Below are positions 11,087-19,284 of a stretch of DNA of 64,000 nucleotides, in pieces (within the stretch, counting starts at the first letter, position 1; each line of letters opens with the position of its first letter). The stretch comes from Bacillus gobiensis. GTDB taxonomy: Bacteria; Bacillota; Bacilli; Bacillales; Bacillaceae. The notes below the pieces were generated by a model. The model was not told the origin of the DNA. It made no database searches and was given only the letters and a program-made list of their open reading frames with translations. Both the position numbers and the translations under genes were made by a program. The stretch lies in the NCBI RefSeq assembly GCF_001278705.1, contig NZ_CP012600.1, positions 3,569,417 through 3,633,416 of the forward strand, read 5' to 3'.

Positions 11087-12793
11087 ATGAGCAATTTAAG
11101 CTTAATTTATTTAGACTTCAAACTAAGATTTTTTAATCAATACTCAAATATTATTGAACGATATAAACTTAAAGAAAAAATCTCAACGAATAAATTAATT
11201 TTAATTAGCTGTTTTTTAAAAGTGTTTTTTGCTATACCTTTATATTTCCTCTTGATGAATTATATAAATAATATAAATTCTATTAACATTTTATATGTAG
11301 TATTTGCATTTATGGTTTTATCAGGGGTATATCAGGGGATCTCATCAATCAAATATACGGCCTTGGTGAAATCAAGAATATACTTGTATGCACCAATCTC
11401 ATTAAGCAGTGTTTATAACTTGCATCTGATGTCATCTTTAACTTGGTCAATTTTTAATAAGTCAGGAACCACGGCATTATTTATCCTTCTAGCATGTACC
11501 AACTTGCACATTTTGGATGCTTTTCTTGTGATTTTAAATACAATGTTCCTTTATTTAATCCTATTCATAGCATCAAATAAATTTTTCTCATTATACCATA
11601 TTAGTAAAGTGATAAAGCCTATAGGGTTTATCAGGTTTATTTTTTATTTATTTATTTTACTTATTTCACTAGCAGCAGGCTACCTGTTAGTAGCAGTTAT
11701 GAAAGAGCCTTTTAAAATCATTAGAGAAGATATTGTGGGAATACGTATACTTAATGATGAAAAGTTTGCAGAGACCGTTTCATTACAGCTGTTTCATTCG
11801 ATTGCTAAGCCTTTTCATTTTATCTTTAACCGTTTATTTCCAACCATTGATTATGTACTAGAAAATGTACTAAATTCAGCAGTTACACTGGGAGTATCAA
11901 TCTTTCTATTATTTTTACTTAGTCTCTTAAAAATTAGTCCGTTAGCTAATAGATATGACTCTATAAACACCAATACAAAAGATATTATGTATTACCTATT
12001 AAAAGGATTTTCAATTTTAAACAAAAAAACCTTCAAAAGTTCCCTATTAGAAAATGAATTAACACTATTATCCAGGGAAAGATTTTTAGTGTCTCCGAAG
12101 TTTTTCTCAATGGTATTTATAACTTATGAATCGACATTTTTTATGGGAATGTTAACAGGGTTGTTGCTTTCCACTGAAAATAATATGCTGCAATATTTAA
12201 TATATTTATGCTTTATCTTGTTGATCATGTTTAATCACAGCTTTGAGTTAAGAACGGAGTTCCCGCATATTTTTCTGTTGGGAGCATTTAAAAACAAGCT
12301 GGATTTATTTAGATATTCCGGATTGGGAATTAAGCCTCTCTTTCAAAGTAAAGTGAATCTGATGAGTATCTTGATGACTATACCAACATTATTACTAATG
12401 CTTATTACATTAATACTTAGCTTTAGAGACTTTAAATATTTAGCTGCAATTATTGTAATCATACTAACATATAAATTAGTTCCACTTGTTCAAATGTGGG
12501 CTGCCTCATATTTAATAAAAACTGAATATGTAGATGATTTAGAAGTTGGAAAAACAGAAGAAGAAGGAATTATTGATAAGATCCAAGCTTTACCGAGAAA
12601 GGTTTTAGTATTGCCTGTCCTGTTCTTTTTATATTCTTTGCTGTTTATATCATGGAATAAGATAGTGATTACCTATTTTCTGTACATATATTTTATTTAT
12701 TATCTGATCGGAGGAAGCATATTCATCATTTTCGCTCGAAAATATGCAGATAACAATTTGGTAAAGTTTGATTCCAATTGGTTAAGGATGTGA
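11087..12793 (+). CDS. AS-48B-like multi-pass membrane protein
   Basis: The 568-aa protein has around ten or more hydrophobic segments spread over its length. Its size, hydrophobicity and place directly after the precursor genes match AS-48B-type proteins of circular bacteriocin loci, which are required for maturation and/or export and are thought to take part in cyclisation. No protease motif is evident. GGAGGAAACAATTT precedes the ATG. Its stop lies 5 bp before the next start, so translation is probably coupled. The assignment rests on context and architecture more than on recognised residues. Confidence 0.75.
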   Translation: MSNLSLIYLDFKLRFFNQYSNIIERYKLKEKISTNKLILISCFLKVFFAIPLYFLLMNYINNINSINILYVVFAFMVLSGVYQGISSIKYTALVKSRIYLYAPISLSSVYNLHLMSSLTWSIFNKSGTTALFILLACTNLHILDAFLVILNTMFLYLILFIASNKFFSLYHISKVIKPIGFIRFIFYLFILLISLAAGYLLVAVMKEPFKIIREDIVGIRILNDEKFAETVSLQLFHSIAKPFHFIFNRLFPTIDYVLENVLNSAVTLGVSIFLLFLLSLLKISPLANRYDSINTNTKDIMYYLLKGFSILNKKTFKSSLLENELTLLSRERFLVSPKFFSMVFITYESTFFMGMLTGLLLSTENNMLQYLIYLCFILLIMFNHSFELRTEFPHIFLLGAFKNKLDLFRYSGLGIKPLFQSKVNLMSILMTIPTLLLMLITLILSFRDFKYLAAIIVIILTYKLVPLVQMWAASYLIKTEYVDDLEVGKTEEEGIIDKIQALPRKVLVLPVLFFLYSLLFISWNKIVITYFLYIYFIYYLIGGSIFIIFARKYADNNLVKFDSNWLRM

Positions 12794-12798
12794 AGCTT

Positions 12799-13305
12799 AT
12801 GATTCAGAAAGAGCGATATTTCCCTTGGAGTAAACTTATCGTTATACTTCTTGTGATATTTTTAGCCGGATCGATCTACGGTGTTATCTCTTTAAATTTT
12901 GAAGTTTCAAATTATACTCATATGAATTTAAGTTCCTCTGCTATTTTCAACAACAATATACTGGTAATCATCAGTCTGTTAGTTATAGGTACTTTGACGA
13001 GCGGATTTTATACCATTTTTGTATTGTTTGTGAACGGGATGATAGTAGGAAAAACTTTGTTTTCAGTATATTTGACTTCTGGTTTTTTACCGATATTAAC
13101 TGGATTTTTGCCTCATGCAATACCAGAATTATTATCCATATTTATCAGCAGCTCTATTTCAGTTATTCCTTTTTATCTATTTGCAATAAATAAAAAAGAA
13201 CTGCATTTGTCAAAAATATATAAAGAGATTTTCGTTATGTTAATTCTATCATTTGCTTTATGTGGACTTGGTGCATTGGTGGAAGGGATAGTGAGTACAC
13301 ATTAA
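12799..13305 (+). CDS. SpoIIM/DUF95-family membrane protein (AS-48C-like)
   Basis: The 168-aa membrane protein shows the DUF95/SpoIIM pattern: an N-terminal membrane segment, then IFNNNILVI, then FVNGMIVGK, then PHAIPELLSIFIS and a C-terminal helix. Proteins of this family occur in nearly all circular bacteriocin loci, where they assist secretion and immunity. The ATG at 12799 is preferred over the upstream TTG because AAGGA lies about 10 nt before it and the upstream start would overlap the previous gene. Confidence 0.8.
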   Translation: MIQKERYFPWSKLIVILLVIFLAGSIYGVISLNFEVSNYTHMNLSSSAIFNNNILVIISLLVIGTLTSGFYTIFVLFVNGMIVGKTLFSVYLTSGFLPILTGFLPHAIPELLSIFISSSISVIPFYLFAINKKELHLSKIYKEIFVMLILSFALCGLGALVEGIVSTH

Positions 13306-13321
13306 GAAGGGAAGTTTTTAG

Positions 13322-13882
13322 ATGGAAAACAATTTGGCAATGTCGAAGTTTGCAACACTTCTAAAGATAAAGAAGAATTTTCTGATCCTAAATATAAGTA
13401 TGCTCTTCCTTATGAATATTCTATTGACTACGATATTATATCGCTTGATGGAATATCAAGAAATCAAAGAATGGTTTGTTGGCTTCGTATTATTAACCTT
13501 GATAATTACCCCGTTTATATTAATTATATCCTTTATATTTTCACTTTTTTGGGCATTAATTGGGCTAATTACAAAACCAGATTTACAACTTAAAAAAGTG
13601 TACGTTGTCATTTTAAGTTGTACGACTTTATATTTGACAACCCAAGGATTTGTTTTCCTTACGATTCTAAATTTTAGTGATTTATTGCCGGCAGCAACAT
13701 TTACTGTGCTATCATTATTATTAGTGATACTAGTTTTTTTAGCTATGTTTAGCGGCTTTACAAATATAATCGGTTTTAGCAAGAAGTTTTCTGTTATTAC
13801 TCTTTCTAGTTTATTTGCAATCATTTTTATTATAAATATAATACAACTGATAGGAGGAAATCCAATTGGAAGTTGGCATTGA
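13322..13882 (+). CDS. Small membrane protein of the bacteriocin locus (AS-48C1-like)
   Basis: The 186-aa, very hydrophobic protein has about five predicted membrane segments. It overlaps the following ABC ATPase gene by 17 bp and sits where AS-48C1 is found in the enterococcal cluster. It most likely forms the membrane part of the transporter with that ATPase. No sequence motif is recognised, so the role is inferred from position. Confidence 0.6.
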   Translation: MENNLAMSKFATLLKIKKNFLILNISMLFLMNILLTTILYRLMEYQEIKEWFVGFVLLTLIITPFILIISFIFSLFWALIGLITKPDLQLKKVYVVILSCTTLYLTTQGFVFLTILNFSDLLPAATFTVLSLLLVILVFLAMFSGFTNIIGFSKKFSVITLSSLFAIIFIINIIQLIGGNPIGSWH

Positions 13883-14498
13883 GCTGACAGATATAATAAT
13901 TGGAGGGAAAAAAATCATCAATAAGACCTCTTTTAAAATTACAGGTGAAAATTCTTACTGTATCACTGGAGTAAATGGAGCGGGTAAAACAACGCTTTTA
14001 AAGCATATAGCAACAAGTCCAGAGGTTAAAATCACATTAAACAATCAACATGTTAAACCTTTGGATTTTCAAAAAACGATTTCCTTCATACCAAACGATC
14101 CTCCTTTATTTGAAGTACTAACAGGATATGAAAATATAGAGTATATAATGGCTCTTTGGAAAATTAAAGAAAAAGATTACTATTTAAAAAGAGTTCATGA
14201 TTATTGTAACTTGTTAGGTTTGACAAAAGAGAACTTAACGCAACAAATTCATACGTATTCATTAGGCATGAGATATAAACTATTCTTTATTGCTATGATA
14301 AGCAGAGACATTCAACTATTATTATTAGACGAACCTTTTACCGCGTTAGATAAAAATTCCCAAAATGAAATATATAAAATATTGAAGGAATTCACCAGTA
14401 AAGGTAATATCTTAATCTTTGTTAGCCATATCGAAGAATTTAAACAGAAACTAAGTAACTATGTGTTTGAAATTAAGGATAAACAACTAATTATATAA
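13866..14498 (+). CDS. ABC transporter ATP-binding protein (AS-48D-like)
   Basis: The 210-aa ATPase has Walker A GVNGAGKTT, a signature region YSLGMRYK (variant of LSGGQ) and Walker B LLLLDEPFTALD followed by the H-loop VSHIEE. The signature variant is of the kind seen in small exporters of the antibiotic and bacteriocin self-protection type. TTG is the start, with TAGGAGG 9 nt upstream. It should energise export of, or immunity to, the circular peptides together with the membrane proteins encoded before it. Confidence 0.9.
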   Translation: MEVGIELTDIIIGGKKIINKTSFKITGENSYCITGVNGAGKTTLLKHIATSPEVKITLNNQHVKPLDFQKTISFIPNDPPLFEVLTGYENIEYIMALWKIKEKDYYLKRVHDYCNLLGLTKENLTQQIHTYSLGMRYKLFFIAMISRDIQLLLLDEPFTALDKNSQNEIYKILKEFTSKGNILIFVSHIEEFKQKLSNYVFEIKDKQLII

Positions 14499-14521
14499 TC
14501 TTTTATAAGGATGAGGATCAT

Positions 14522-14707
14522 ATGACGAAGTACCACATCATTGGATACTGTAGTTTTATACTAGCCTTGCTATTGCTACTATTTAATTTTTTTGATTCAA
14601 CGATAGGAAAGATACTATTTGGTTTAAGTGTGGGGGCAGGAATTAAGTTTGTGACAGATGGGGTCTTATTTAAGAGTGGCCTTCTCAAAAAAAAAAATAA
14701 AAAATGA
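14522..14707 (+). CDS. Putative bacteriocin immunity peptide (AS-48D1-like)
   Basis: The 61-aa peptide has two hydrophobic segments (about 5-22 and 27-45) and a strongly basic tail (KSGLLKKKNKK). Small, basic, two-helix membrane peptides placed after the ABC ATPase act as dedicated immunity proteins in AS-48 and related circular bacteriocin loci. AGGATGAGG precedes the ATG, and the gap to the ATPase gene is 23 bp. The function is inferred from size, charge and position. Confidence 0.72.
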   Translation: MTKYHIIGYCSFILALLLLLFNFFDSTIGKILFGLSVGAGIKFVTDGVLFKSGLLKKKNKK

Positions 14708-14763
14708 ATAGACTGTGACGGTTTAATTGAGGCGATGTAAGTATTGTTGAAAGGGCGAGAGTA

Positions 14764-15285
14764 ATGAAGCTTTATCAATATAAATGGCGCCCTGCTTATT
14801 TTACAAATCCTGCTGAAATACTTGATGAAAACAGCAATTGTATAGGAACAATAAAGAAACATTACTCGAATGTATTTATAAGATTGTTAGATGTCATTTT
14901 GGAAGGGAAATACTTTGTACAATATCAAATCCACCAGCAAAATGATCTGATTTTTGAAACCAAAGCAATCCTCAATCCATTTAAAAAAAGGCAATACAAA
15001 ATTAATTATTATGGAAATGACAAACATATTGAATTTCTGTTAATTGATAAAAAAATGTTCGATATCGTCGAAGTGACATCTTTTGATTTCGATGGAGAAA
15101 CGTTTCATTTAAAAAAAGCACCTTTCGAATGGGGGCAGCTCACCGTTAATGATGAATTAATTGCTGAGTGGCATATTCCATTAAAACCTCCTTTTACGTG
15201 CAAATTTAAATTATATAATTCTAGCTATGAAAATATGGTTCTTTTTCTAATCGGAATTTTTCATACATACCTGACTTTCAAATAA
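14764..15285 (+). CDS. Tubby C-terminal-like domain protein
   Basis: The 173-aa beta-rich protein resembles the small tubby/LURP-like proteins found in Bacillus: an early ILDENSNCIGTIKKHY strand pair, a central IEFLLIDKKMFD and later LTVNDELIAEW. A hydrophobic segment closes the protein (VLFLIGIFHTYL). The function of these proteins is not established. The gene lies between the immunity peptide gene and the decayed serS end, so it seems to have arrived with the bacteriocin module. A second relative lies at 15512-16030 and a fragment of a third at 16079-16312. Confidence 0.5.
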   Translation: MKLYQYKWRPAYFTNPAEILDENSNCIGTIKKHYSNVFIRLLDVILEGKYFVQYQIHQQNDLIFETKAILNPFKKRQYKINYYGNDKHIEFLLIDKKMFDIVEVTSFDFDGETFHLKKAPFEWGQLTVNDELIAEWHIPLKPPFTCKFKLYNSSYENMVLFLIGIFHTYLTFK

Positions 15286-15289
15286 ATAC

Positions 15290-15358
15290 GCCCGCGATTT
15301 TTGTAAATATGACGGAAGTGTCCTTATTTTTGGGGATCGAGAGAAGAATGAAGCATGA
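15290..15358 (+). pseudogene. Decayed duplicate of the serS 3' end
   Basis: The DNA aligns with the last 23 codons of serS (about 9556-9654): CCGCGATTTTTGTAAA against CCGCGATTCTTGAGAA, GACGGAAGTGTC against GATGGTAGTGTC, then GGGGATCGAGAGAAGAATG against GGGAATCGGGAGAAGATTG and a stop codon. About 22 nt in the middle are deleted. A terminator hairpin followed by TTTTTGTGTAT comes next, as it does after serS itself. It begins only 4 bp after the stop of the tubby-like gene. Confidence 0.75.
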
Positions 15359-15388
15359 GCGAAGTCTGAAATCAGTTCATGCTTTTTG
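15352..15388 (+). terminator. Terminator attached to the serS remnant
   Basis: AGCATGA pairs with TTCATGCT across a 17-nt loop region that itself can fold, followed by TTTTTG. Confidence 0.6.
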
Positions 15389-15511
15389 TGTATGCAAGGG
15401 AAAAATTTTCACTTTCATCCGCTTCATTTTACTGTCTTTTTTCATTGAGATCCGAAAAGCTTATCAATATAATGGATTAGGTATATTTTGGTCATTAGGT
15501 TTATTTTCAAA

Positions 15512-16030
15512 TTAATCTAATAATTGAATTCCTTTCAGGATTGCTGCCCGCAAAACTTGGATTAAAATATCGTTATCTATTTTCACTCGATAAGCTCGGA
15601 AATAGAATAGGTTCAAGAATAGTGAGCTTACTAACTCTCCTTCAGCGATTAATTTGTTTTTTTCATCTTTAATAAAAAATTGTTTTTCCGCCAGTGTAAA
15701 TTGAACATTGTATTTTTCGGATTTATGTGTGATGACCAATTCTTTGAAAATCTGTTTTTTCTTATAAATAGGCTTTTTTCGAACACTTTCAAATCGTTTA
15801 TCTTCGTTATTGAAAATCAAAATTTCTTGGGTAATGATTTTCTTAGAAATCTTATCAATAGCATAATACAAGGTTTTTTCATGTTGCATAAAATAATACA
15901 TCGCTTTTAACAATGAAAGTTTTGTCTTTATGGTGGTTACGATATTTCCTTTATCATCGAATACAGAATGTTTAAAAATTCCTATAATCGGAGTCTTAAT
16001 AAGCAATGATATAGTTGGAGTTTTTATCAT
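15512..16030 (-). CDS. Tubby C-terminal-like domain protein (second relative)
   Basis: The 172-aa protein is weakly similar in plan to the product of 14764-15285: an early VFDDKGNIVTTIK, a middle YNVQFTLAEKQFFIKDEKNK and LIAEGEL. The function is unknown. It is transcribed away from the fragment at 16079, with a 48-bp gap. GGAGATCATT precedes the ATG. It is probably an accessory gene and is very poor in G and C. Confidence 0.5.
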   Translation of the reverse strand: MIKTPTISLLIKTPIIGIFKHSVFDDKGNIVTTIKTKLSLLKAMYYFMQHEKTLYYAIDKISKKIITQEILIFNNEDKRFESVRKKPIYKKKQIFKELVITHKSEKYNVQFTLAEKQFFIKDEKNKLIAEGELVSSLFLNLFYFRAYRVKIDNDILIQVLRAAILKGIQLLD

Positions 16031-16078
16031 AATGATCTCCTTTTACACCTTTTAGTCAATAATAAATGAGGTGTAATT

Positions 16079-16312
16079 TTGTCAACCTATCGATTCACTA
16101 ATACAATTTTGAAAAAATCGAGGGGAAAAATAAATATTTACGATTCAAATGAAGAAGTGATTGGCAGCACCCAACGTTTTTTTCATAATAAATTGGAGTA
16201 TATGGTCGATAACATTTTCGATGAAATGTTTGTTCATATCAAGGTATTTGATCATCAAGGCGTTCTCAAAGCTATTGCGAAAGAAGAAAACAGTTTTTTT
16301 AGAACAAAATGA
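16079..16312 (+). pseudogene. N-terminal fragment of a tubby-like protein
   Basis: These 77 codons cover only the first half of a protein like its two neighbours (INIYDSNEEVIGSTQRFF, then VHIKVFDHQGVLKAI). The frame stops at a TGA that overlaps the ATG of the N-acetyltransferase remnant. It starts with TTG after GAGGTG. It is probably truncated by the same rearrangement that removed the start of the acetyltransferase. Confidence 0.5.
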
Positions 16313-17036
16313 ACTTTCCGTTTGAAAACGTAAGCAAATTGCTTTCATTTCGCGACAAGGACCTACATATTCCTTCTTACGGCCAGTTTGTTAGTAATTA
16401 TGCTGTTCTCATTTTGGAGGAACATGCTACTCATTAAATGCTAGTTTAATCAATTTATTAAAGGAACTAGGCTTTCATTGTTATCTCATCATGCTTGGAA
16501 ATAAGCATATGGCAATTATTGTGAAGATGGGTAAAGAAAAGCTGTATGTGGATTGCGGTGGGGCTGCTCCTATTTTTAAGCCTGTTCGCTTTGAGAGTGA
16601 CCATCAAAATAGTTCTCGCTTTGGTGAAGATTATGTAAATATTGTGCCGACAGTTCCGGAAGATAATAACTACCGATATGTTCGGTATATCAAGGGGAAA
16701 CAAAGTGGAGAAGCGTGGGATTTTAACTCTGAACAAGAATATAAAATGAGTGACTTTGCTGATATCATTCAAAAATCGTATATTCTACAGTCTGCATTTA
16801 TGTCAATTCTGCGGTGCCAACTATGGCAGATCGATCAAAATAGAAGTGTTTCCTTGGTCAATAATAGACTAAGTATTCATTATTCAGATGGACAAACTGT
16901 AAAAAAAACTTTATCGTCTATTCATGAGATAGAAGAAGTGATGGCAATTGATTTTTTCCTGCCAAAATTGCCGGTGGCAGAAGCGATTGAAGTATTGAAG
17001 AATTTAGGAGTGGATGTTTTTTCCGACAGAGTTTGA
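16309..17036 (+). pseudogene. Arylamine N-acetyltransferase, truncated and frameshifted
   Basis: In two frames this encodes most of a NAT-family enzyme, which transfers acetyl groups from acetyl-CoA to arylamines. The catalytic triad can still be read: Cys in FGGTCYSLN (frame starting near 16415), His in GNKHMAI and Asp in LYVDCGG. NFPFENVSKLL at the new start matches the family's IPFEN region, so about 50-60 N-terminal residues are missing. A 1-nt shift near 16400-16415 separates the first part from the Cys region, and the first frame ends at a TAA near 16435. The product is not expected to be active. Confidence 0.8.
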
Positions 17037-17102
17037 ATCAATCTGTTAACGTCTATTGTTGAAAAAGGACCATTATATCATTATCTATTAAGAGGTGGTA
17101 TT

Positions 17103-17474
17103 TTGATAAATACTTTGCACGAAAAATTTATTCAAACTGGATTTCCAAATAGAATCACATTAGAACAAATTTACGATATATTTAGAACTAAATACAAAGC
17201 TGAGGAAGTTAATATAAGTTGTTTTGAAGATTTGAAAAAAGATTCATTTGTTATATTTGATAATATAGTAAAGTGCTATAAGATTGATGATCCTGACATA
17301 TTAGCAGCCATTTTTAGTGCAGAGGATCTAGCAGAGCATGAGGATTTCTACAAAAATATAAGTAAAGAAAATCCCGAACTATCAGATCCACTTGCTGAAG
17401 GAAAGAGACTCAATATCATATTAGAAAGTGAAGACGGTAAGTATATGAGTTCATTCACTTTGCAAGAAGGATGA
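17103..17474 (+). CDS. Small acidic protein of unknown function
   Basis: The 123-aa protein is not recognised. It is acidic, has no membrane segment or signal peptide, and contains the repeated acidic stretch SAEDLAEHEDFYKN. The start is TTG at 17103 after AAGAGGTGG. A transcription terminator follows at 17553. Its size and acidity would fit an immunity or antitoxin-like protein, but nothing in the sequence shows that. Confidence 0.5.
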   Translation: MINTLHEKFIQTGFPNRITLEQIYDIFRTKYKAEEVNISCFEDLKKDSFVIFDNIVKCYKIDDPDILAAIFSAEDLAEHEDFYKNISKENPELSDPLAEGKRLNIILESEDGKYMSSFTLQEG

Positions 17475-17552
17475 ATGCAACCTTTAAAATCGAAGATATG
17501 CGAACTATTTATTAGCCCTTAAGGATACAGGTTATATTTAAGTAATCATTAA

Positions 17553-17588
17553 AAGGCTTGTGATGTTTAAAATATCACAAGCCTTCTC
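17553..17588 (+). terminator. Strong hairpin after the accessory island
   Basis: AAGGCTTGTGAT pairs with ATCACAAGCCTT. Few T residues follow on either strand, so termination efficiency is uncertain. Confidence 0.55.
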
Positions 17589-17760
17589 TACAAAAGGTCA
17601 TATAAACGATTTTTCCTTCATACTTCAAGGTTCTAATGAACAAAACAAATTTATCGTAACTCATAAAAATGTATTTTCCAAACGTAGTACTGCTACTCAG
17701 AAACAATTGAAATATAAGAGAATATAGGAATTAAATATTTTTACTGAAAGGACCTGTTTA

Positions 17761-18145
17761 TTAATCAACGACAGCCTCTGCTTCAATCTCAACCATCAAT
17801 CGCGGGTCGATAAGAGCCTTTACTTCTACCATGCTTGCTACAGGTTGGATGTTTTTAAAAAATTCACCGTGTGCTTTTCCTATTTCTTCCCACTTCGATA
17901 TATCCGTTACATACATTCTTGTTCTTACGACATGGCTCATATTAGCTCCTAATTCGTTCAGTGCTTTTCCAATTGATTGGAGTATGAATTTCGTTTGTTC
18001 GTAAGGATTTCCTGTCCCAATCACTTCGCCGTCCCTCATCGCGGTTGTTCCAGCCACTTCAATACGATTCCCAATGCGAATAGCGCGGCAATAGCCAACA
18101 ACCGGTTCCCAAGGAGAACCTGTAAAAAACCTGTTTTCTATTCAA
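17761..18145 (-). pseudogene. RidA-family protein gene with a one-base frameshift
   Basis: The family comprises enamine/imine deaminases and relatives. The intact frame from about 18129 down to the stop reads FTGSPWEPVVGY, RIGNRIEVAGTTAMRDG and a normal RidA end (MVEVKALIDPRLMVEIEAEA). The likely start is TTG at 18145-18143, which overlaps the stop of the glycerate kinase gene and has GGGAGG 8 nt upstream. From that TTG the frame is lost at a run of six T (complement of 18124-18129); five T would restore about 127 codons. An ATG at 18057 would yield only 98 aa without the first strand. Either the gene is broken or the run length is a sequence error. Confidence 0.7.
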
Positions 18146-19284
18146 GTTATGTTCCTCCCGATCAAATAAACCGAAGCAATATTTCGCGCACATTGCTCAG
18201 CGTAGGTTTTGCCGTTTGCAAGTGCCTCGGACAATGGTACTACTGCCGGTACGATCGAAAATACCGAGTCAATGCCTTCGTTATACACCAGCTCGTATCC
18301 TTTTCCTAATGAACCGGCTATAGCGATGACAGGGATTTGCTGCTGTTTTGCACGTTTTGCGACCCCAACTGGAGTTTTCCCGTGAATCGTTTGGTGGTCG
18401 ATTTTGCCTTCGCCTGTAACGACGAGATCCGCTCCCTCAATTTGCTTGGAAAATTCGAGGGTGTCCAAAATAATGTCGACGCCGCTTTTTAATTCTGCAC
18501 CTAAAAATCCGTAGAGGCCTGCCCCTAATCCTCCTGCAGCGCCTGCACCTTTTACTTTATCTACCTCTATGCCTAGATCCTCCTTTATTCGAAGGGCGTA
18601 CTGAGCTAGATTTTGATCCAATCGCTCGACAAGCTCAGGAGTGGCTCCCTTTTGCGGACCGAACACAGCGGAGGCTCCCCTTGGACCGGTAAGCGGGTTA
18701 TCTACATCACAGGCGACCTCGATGGAAACGTTTTTTAGCGCTGAGTGAAGACCAGATGGATCAATGACCGCCAACTCAGCAAGAGCTCCTCCGCCATCGC
18801 CTAATTCGTTTCCTTCCTTATTTAGAAATTTAACGCCTAACGCTTTGGCCATTCCTGCACCGCCGTCGTTCGTTGCACTTCCCCCGATGCCGATGACAAT
18901 CTTTTTGATTCCTCGTTCAATGGCGTCTCGAATAAGCTCTCCTGTTCCTCTTGTCGTTGTAACCAGTGGATTTCGTTTAGCTTCAGGCACGAGATGCAGC
19001 CCGGATGCTTCCGCCATCTCGATAACCGCTGTATTCTGATCACCAAGGATTCCGTATGTCGCTTCAACGGGCACACTTAAAGGACCGGTTACCGTCTTCG
19101 TAACCAGCGTTCCGCCAGTCGCATCCACCAATGCCTGTACTGTTCCTTCACCGCCGTCTGCCACCGGGATTTTCACACAGTCGGCATTAGGCAGTACACG
19201 TTTGAATCCTTTTTCAAGGCTTTCTGCAACTTCAAGAGAAGTCATGCTTTCTTTAAATGAGTCAGGCGCGAGAATAATTTTCAT
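18142..19284 (-). CDS. glxK: Glycerate 2-kinase (GlxK/GarK type)
   Basis: Phosphorylates glycerate to 2-phosphoglycerate, linking glycerate to lower glycolysis. The 380-aa product begins MKIILAPDSFKES, the family signature, and contains the glycine-rich GGSATNDGGAGMAKALG and VTGEGKIDHQT segments. AAAGGAGCC precedes the ATG at 19284; the in-frame extension upstream to 19401 is not part of the gene. The stop overlaps the start of the RidA-family gene, implying a two-gene operon. B. subtilis does not carry glxK at this position, so the locus is an addition relative to that genome. Confidence 0.92.
   Translation of the reverse strand: MKIILAPDSFKESMTSLEVAESLEKGFKRVLPNADCVKIPVADGGEGTVQALVDATGGTLVTKTVTGPLSVPVEATYGILGDQNTAVIEMAEASGLHLVPEAKRNPLVTTTRGTGELIRDAIERGIKKIVIGIGGSATNDGGAGMAKALGVKFLNKEGNELGDGGGALAELAVIDPSGLHSALKNVSIEVACDVDNPLTGPRGASAVFGPQKGATPELVERLDQNLAQYALRIKEDLGIEVDKVKGAGAAGGLGAGLYGFLGAELKSGVDIILDTLEFSKQIEGADLVVTGEGKIDHQTIHGKTPVGVAKRAKQQQIPVIAIAGSLGKGYELVYNEGIDSVFSIVPAVVPLSEALANGKTYAEQCARNIASVYLIGRNIT

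Noticed and set aside
15309..15515. 68-aa frame after the tubby-like gene
   Set aside because: It reads across the serS remnant and its terminator in a different frame, with no ribosome binding site.
9655..17760. Prophage or integrative element
   Set aside because: There is no integrase, transposase, phage structural gene or terminal inverted repeat in the island. Only the serS duplication marks a boundary.
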